Below, one piece after another: positions 62,141 to 64,000 of a stretch of DNA of 64,000 nt. Within the stretch, counting starts at the first letter, position 1; every line of letters starts with the position of its first letter. The DNA is from Peristeroidobacter agariperforans (lineage in GTDB: Bacteria; Pseudomonadota; Gammaproteobacteria; Steroidobacterales; Steroidobacteraceae). Both the position numbers and the translations under genes were made by a program. The DNA lies in contig NZ_RYFW01000005.1 in assembly GCF_004138335.1 (NCBI RefSeq), forward strand, positions 248,001 to 312,000. Reading direction: 5' to 3'. The notes under the pieces were generated by a model, which saw nothing but the letters and a program-made list of their open reading frames with translations, made no database searches and was not told the DNA's origin.

Positions 62141-62296
62141 ATGCTCACACGCCGCAAACTGGCGCTTTACTTTCTTGCCGCCCTGGCGCTCGCCGGTGCA
62201 TACGATGCTTTGCGCAACCTGCCCGTGCTGAGCGGTTGTAATTTCTACTCTGAGTGCCCGGACAATTCTTCCCCCGTTGCCGGCCGCAGCGACTGA
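62141..62296 (+). CDS. Small membrane/exported protein coupled to the DCC gene, 51 aa
   Basis: MLTRRKLALYFLAALALAGA is a basic start plus a hydrophobic run of about 14 residues. A short tail follows with two Cys (SGCNFYSECPDNSS). The stop TGA overlaps the ATG of the next gene by one base (TGATG), so translation is coupled. An AAAAGG site lies ten bases upstream. The two Cys could be a substrate for, or partner of, the thiol protein encoded next. Confidence 0.6.
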   Translation: MLTRRKLALYFLAALALAGAYDALRNLPVLSGCNFYSECPDNSSPVAGRSD

Positions 62297-62697
62297 TGGA
62301 AACGTCGGCCAACTGGCTGCTCTACGACGGCGAGTGCCCCTTCTGCTCGCGTTACGTCGTTCATGTTCGTCTGCGTGAGGCGATCGGGCCCGTGATGCTG
62401 GCCAATGCGCGTGAGCATCCGGCACTGGTCGAGGAAGTGGCGCGGCTCGGTTATGACGTGGATGAAGGCATGGTGTTGAAGCTGAACGGTCGCTACTACC
62501 ACGGCGCCGATTGCATCCATGCGCTGGCGCTGCTGACGACGTCGGCCGGCTGGTTCAACCGGATCAACTCGGCTGCGTTTCGCTCGCGAGCCGTTTCGCG
62601 CTTCGCATATCCCATCCTGCGCGCGGGCCGCAATTTCACATTGAAGCTGCTGGGCCGGTCGCGACTGGATCCCTCGCCTGCCTCCAGCGACGGCTGA
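62296..62697 (+). CDS. DCC-family thiol-disulfide oxidoreductase-like protein
   Basis: 133-aa DUF393 protein. The defining motif LLYDGECPFCSRYV holds the Cys14-x2-Cys17 pair in a thioredoxin-like position. YYHGADCIHALALLT and the C-terminal FAYPILRAGRN are also typical of the family. No signal peptide is present. The start is ATG at 62296, not the upstream in-frame ATG at 62254, since the one-base overlap with the small ORF and the family start both favour it. Confidence 0.88.
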   Translation: METSANWLLYDGECPFCSRYVVHVRLREAIGPVMLANAREHPALVEEVARLGYDVDEGMVLKLNGRYYHGADCIHALALLTTSAGWFNRINSAAFRSRAVSRFAYPILRAGRNFTLKLLGRSRLDPSPASSDG

Positions 62698-62698
62698 T

Positions 62699-63628
62699 TC
62701 AGCGGATCGCCGCCGACAACTCCAGGCCCGGCACATTGTGGAGCTTGCCGATCTCCAGATTGGTGATCGCCACGAACTCTCGCGCGGCCGGCGAGAGGTG
62801 GTGCCAGTGCCGGAACGCCCAACCAATCGAGACTGATGGCAGATCGGTGATGGGCACCGCCTTCACCGAGCCGCTGCGCTCGAAGTTGTAGGCGTGCACG
62901 GCCGGTACGATGGCCTGTCCCAGGCCGAGCTCGACGAACAGCTTCGCGGTGTCGAAATCATCGAAGACAACTTCAGCCTTCAGCTCCACGCCGCGTTGCG
63001 CCGCGGCCTGTTCGATGGCGCTGTGATGGGTCGTGCCGCCAGCCAGACCCAAGTAACGAATGCTCTTGAGGTCCTGCAAACGTAACTTGCGCCGGCGCGA
63101 CAACTCATCGTCCTTGGTCGTCAACAGAAACATACGCTGCCTGGCGATGGTTTTCTCGTTGATGCCGCGCGCCGGCTCGCCGGTCGTGACAAAGCCCAGC
63201 TCCGCCTGATTGAGCCGCAGGATCTCGAAACAGCGCCGGGTCGAGCTGGCTGGCAGAAATCGCAGGTTGACGCCGGGGTGTTCTTTTCTGAATCTCACTA
63301 CCGCATGACGCATGAAGTGACGCACGGTCGTGCCGCCGGTGGTGATGGTCAGCGTATCGGACTCGCCGTGCTGTAACGCGCGCACCCGTTGCAGCCCGAC
63401 TTCGATTGCATCCAGTCCTTCCAGCGCGAAGTCCTTGAGGATCTTGCCGGCGGCGGTCGGTTGCACGCCGCGGGCGTGCCGTTCGAACAATCGAATGCCG
63501 AGCTCGGCTTCCAGCCGTGCGATGTGCTGACTGATGGAGGATTGCGTTCGCTGCAGCTCGCGAGCCAGCGAGCTCATGCTGCCGGCCTCGCAGGCCGCGA
63601 CCAGGATGCGGAGATCTTCGAGCGTCAT
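62699..63628 (-). CDS. LysR-family transcriptional regulator
   Basis: The 309-aa regulator has a winged-helix DNA-binding domain at residues 1-60 (GSMSSLARELQRTQSSISQH, then RLFERHARGVQPTAAG). The effector domain of about 220 residues follows, with FVELGLGQAIVPAVHAYNFE near the end. Its target is probably the divergent or nearby genes; panB starts 103 bases away on the other strand, but a link is unproven. The start is ATG at 63628; the 104 upstream in-frame codons lie mostly antisense to panB. Confidence 0.92.
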   Translation of the reverse strand: MTLEDLRILVAACEAGSMSSLARELQRTQSSISQHIARLEAELGIRLFERHARGVQPTAAGKILKDFALEGLDAIEVGLQRVRALQHGESDTLTITTGGTTVRHFMRHAVVRFRKEHPGVNLRFLPASSTRRCFEILRLNQAELGFVTTGEPARGINEKTIARQRMFLLTTKDDELSRRRKLRLQDLKSIRYLGLAGGTTHHSAIEQAAAQRGVELKAEVVFDDFDTAKLFVELGLGQAIVPAVHAYNFERSGSVKAVPITDLPSVSIGWAFRHWHHLSPAAREFVAITNLEIGKLHNVPGLELSAAIR

Positions 63629-63730
63629 GAGGGCATATAAGCATTTCCTTGGATCGATGCAAAGAACCTTAGCGTTGACTAATGTCCGGGCAAATGGAAT
63701 CGTGACCGCGCCGAGACTGGGGAGCACGCT

Positions 63731-64000
63731 GTGAAAGGCCAAAGACTGTCGACCATCGATATCGTCGCGATGAAGCGCCGTGGCGAGCGTATTGCCATGC
63801 TGACCGCGTACGACTACACCTCGGCGCAGATGGTCGATGCCGCCGGGGTCCACACGATCCTGGTCGGCGACACCGTCGGCATGGTCGTGCAGGGCCAGGA
63901 CACGACGCTGCCGGTCACGCTGGACCAGATCATCTATCACTCGCAGATGGTCGCTCGCGGCGCGCAGCGGGCGCTGCTGGTGGGCGATATGCCCTTCATG
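63731..64000 (+). CDS. panB: 3-methyl-2-oxobutanoate hydroxymethyltransferase (3' truncated)
   Basis: The first 90 codons of PanB are present. The enzyme transfers a hydroxymethyl group from methylene-tetrahydrofolate to 2-oxoisovalerate, the first step to pantothenate. RGERIAMLTAYDYTSAQMVD and TILVGDTVGMVVQGQDTTLP show the metal-binding Asp and substrate residues. The start is GTG at 63731, with a GGGGAG site seven bases before it. The gene runs off the right edge. Confidence 0.95.
   Translation, partial: MKGQRLSTIDIVAMKRRGERIAMLTAYDYTSAQMVDAAGVHTILVGDTVGMVVQGQDTTLPVTLDQIIYHSQMVARGAQRALLVGDMPFM

Overview
The window is GC-rich DNA, almost fully packed with genes. It reads as the chromosome of a Gammaproteobacterium. 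The core order fabD-fabG-acpP-fabF-pabC-mltG-tmk-holB-pilZ, a gspHIJKLMN type II secretion block, an AlaA-type aminotransferase and a divergent AddB/AddA-like pair point towards the Xanthomonadales/Nevskiales/Steroidobacteraceae part of that class; the family-level placement is inference. I see no tRNA, rRNA, CRISPR array, insertion sequence or prophage.

Left part (1-31 kb). A truncated GntR-type regulator and a Prx5-type peroxiredoxin are followed by etfBA, an Asp/Glu-racemase-superfamily enzyme, alaA, and a helicase/nuclease pair (4945-10969). Next come two small genes, then the minus-strand type II secretion operon gspHIJKLMN with a divergent rhombosortase at its head. The fatty-acid/folate/DNA-replication run fabD to pilZ occupies 18285-27226. 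Minus-strand genes for a cNMP-binding/rhodanese fusion, a FadJ-like beta-oxidation protein and an endonuclease/exonuclease/phosphatase-family protein follow.

Middle part (31-35 kb). This is a looser region with small genes: a stand-alone TIR-like (DUF1863/ThsB-type) protein, a conserved-looking 112-aa protein, a TraR/DksA zinc-finger protein, a secreted coiled-coil/beta-helix protein behind a structured leader, and two tiny exported proteins.

The main discovery region is 35.0-56.3 kb. It is a 21-kb minus-strand gene set encoding an apparently complete envelope machine. It has a periplasmic accessory protein, three TPR proteins (two of them lipoproteins), a small periplasmic protein, one ExbB/TolQ, two different ExbD/TolR proteins, and a TonB/AgmX-like transducer with a large cytoplasmic coiled coil. 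It ends with a 1866-aa secreted DUF11/SdrD-B repeat protein and a 1736-aa fusion of three OmpA-like domains to an outer-membrane beta-barrel. Two RNA elements, one at the head of the set (56181-56280) and one between the transducer and the DUF11 gene (45965-46060), match the c-di-GMP-I (GEMM-I) riboswitch core. Both keep the G expected for c-di-GMP rather than cGAMP recognition. Each is followed by a hairpin that can cover a Shine-Dalgarno sequence. I infer a c-di-GMP-gated, proton-motive-force-driven surface machine, analogous in parts to the Myxococcus Agl/Glt and Nfs systems.

Right part (56.5-64 kb). A PP2C phosphatase/Ser-Thr kinase fusion lies with a NirC/FocA-type transporter. A LysE-type exporter, an HTTM-type membrane protein, a small ORF translationally coupled to a DCC-family thiol-disulfide protein, a LysR regulator and the start of panB complete the window.
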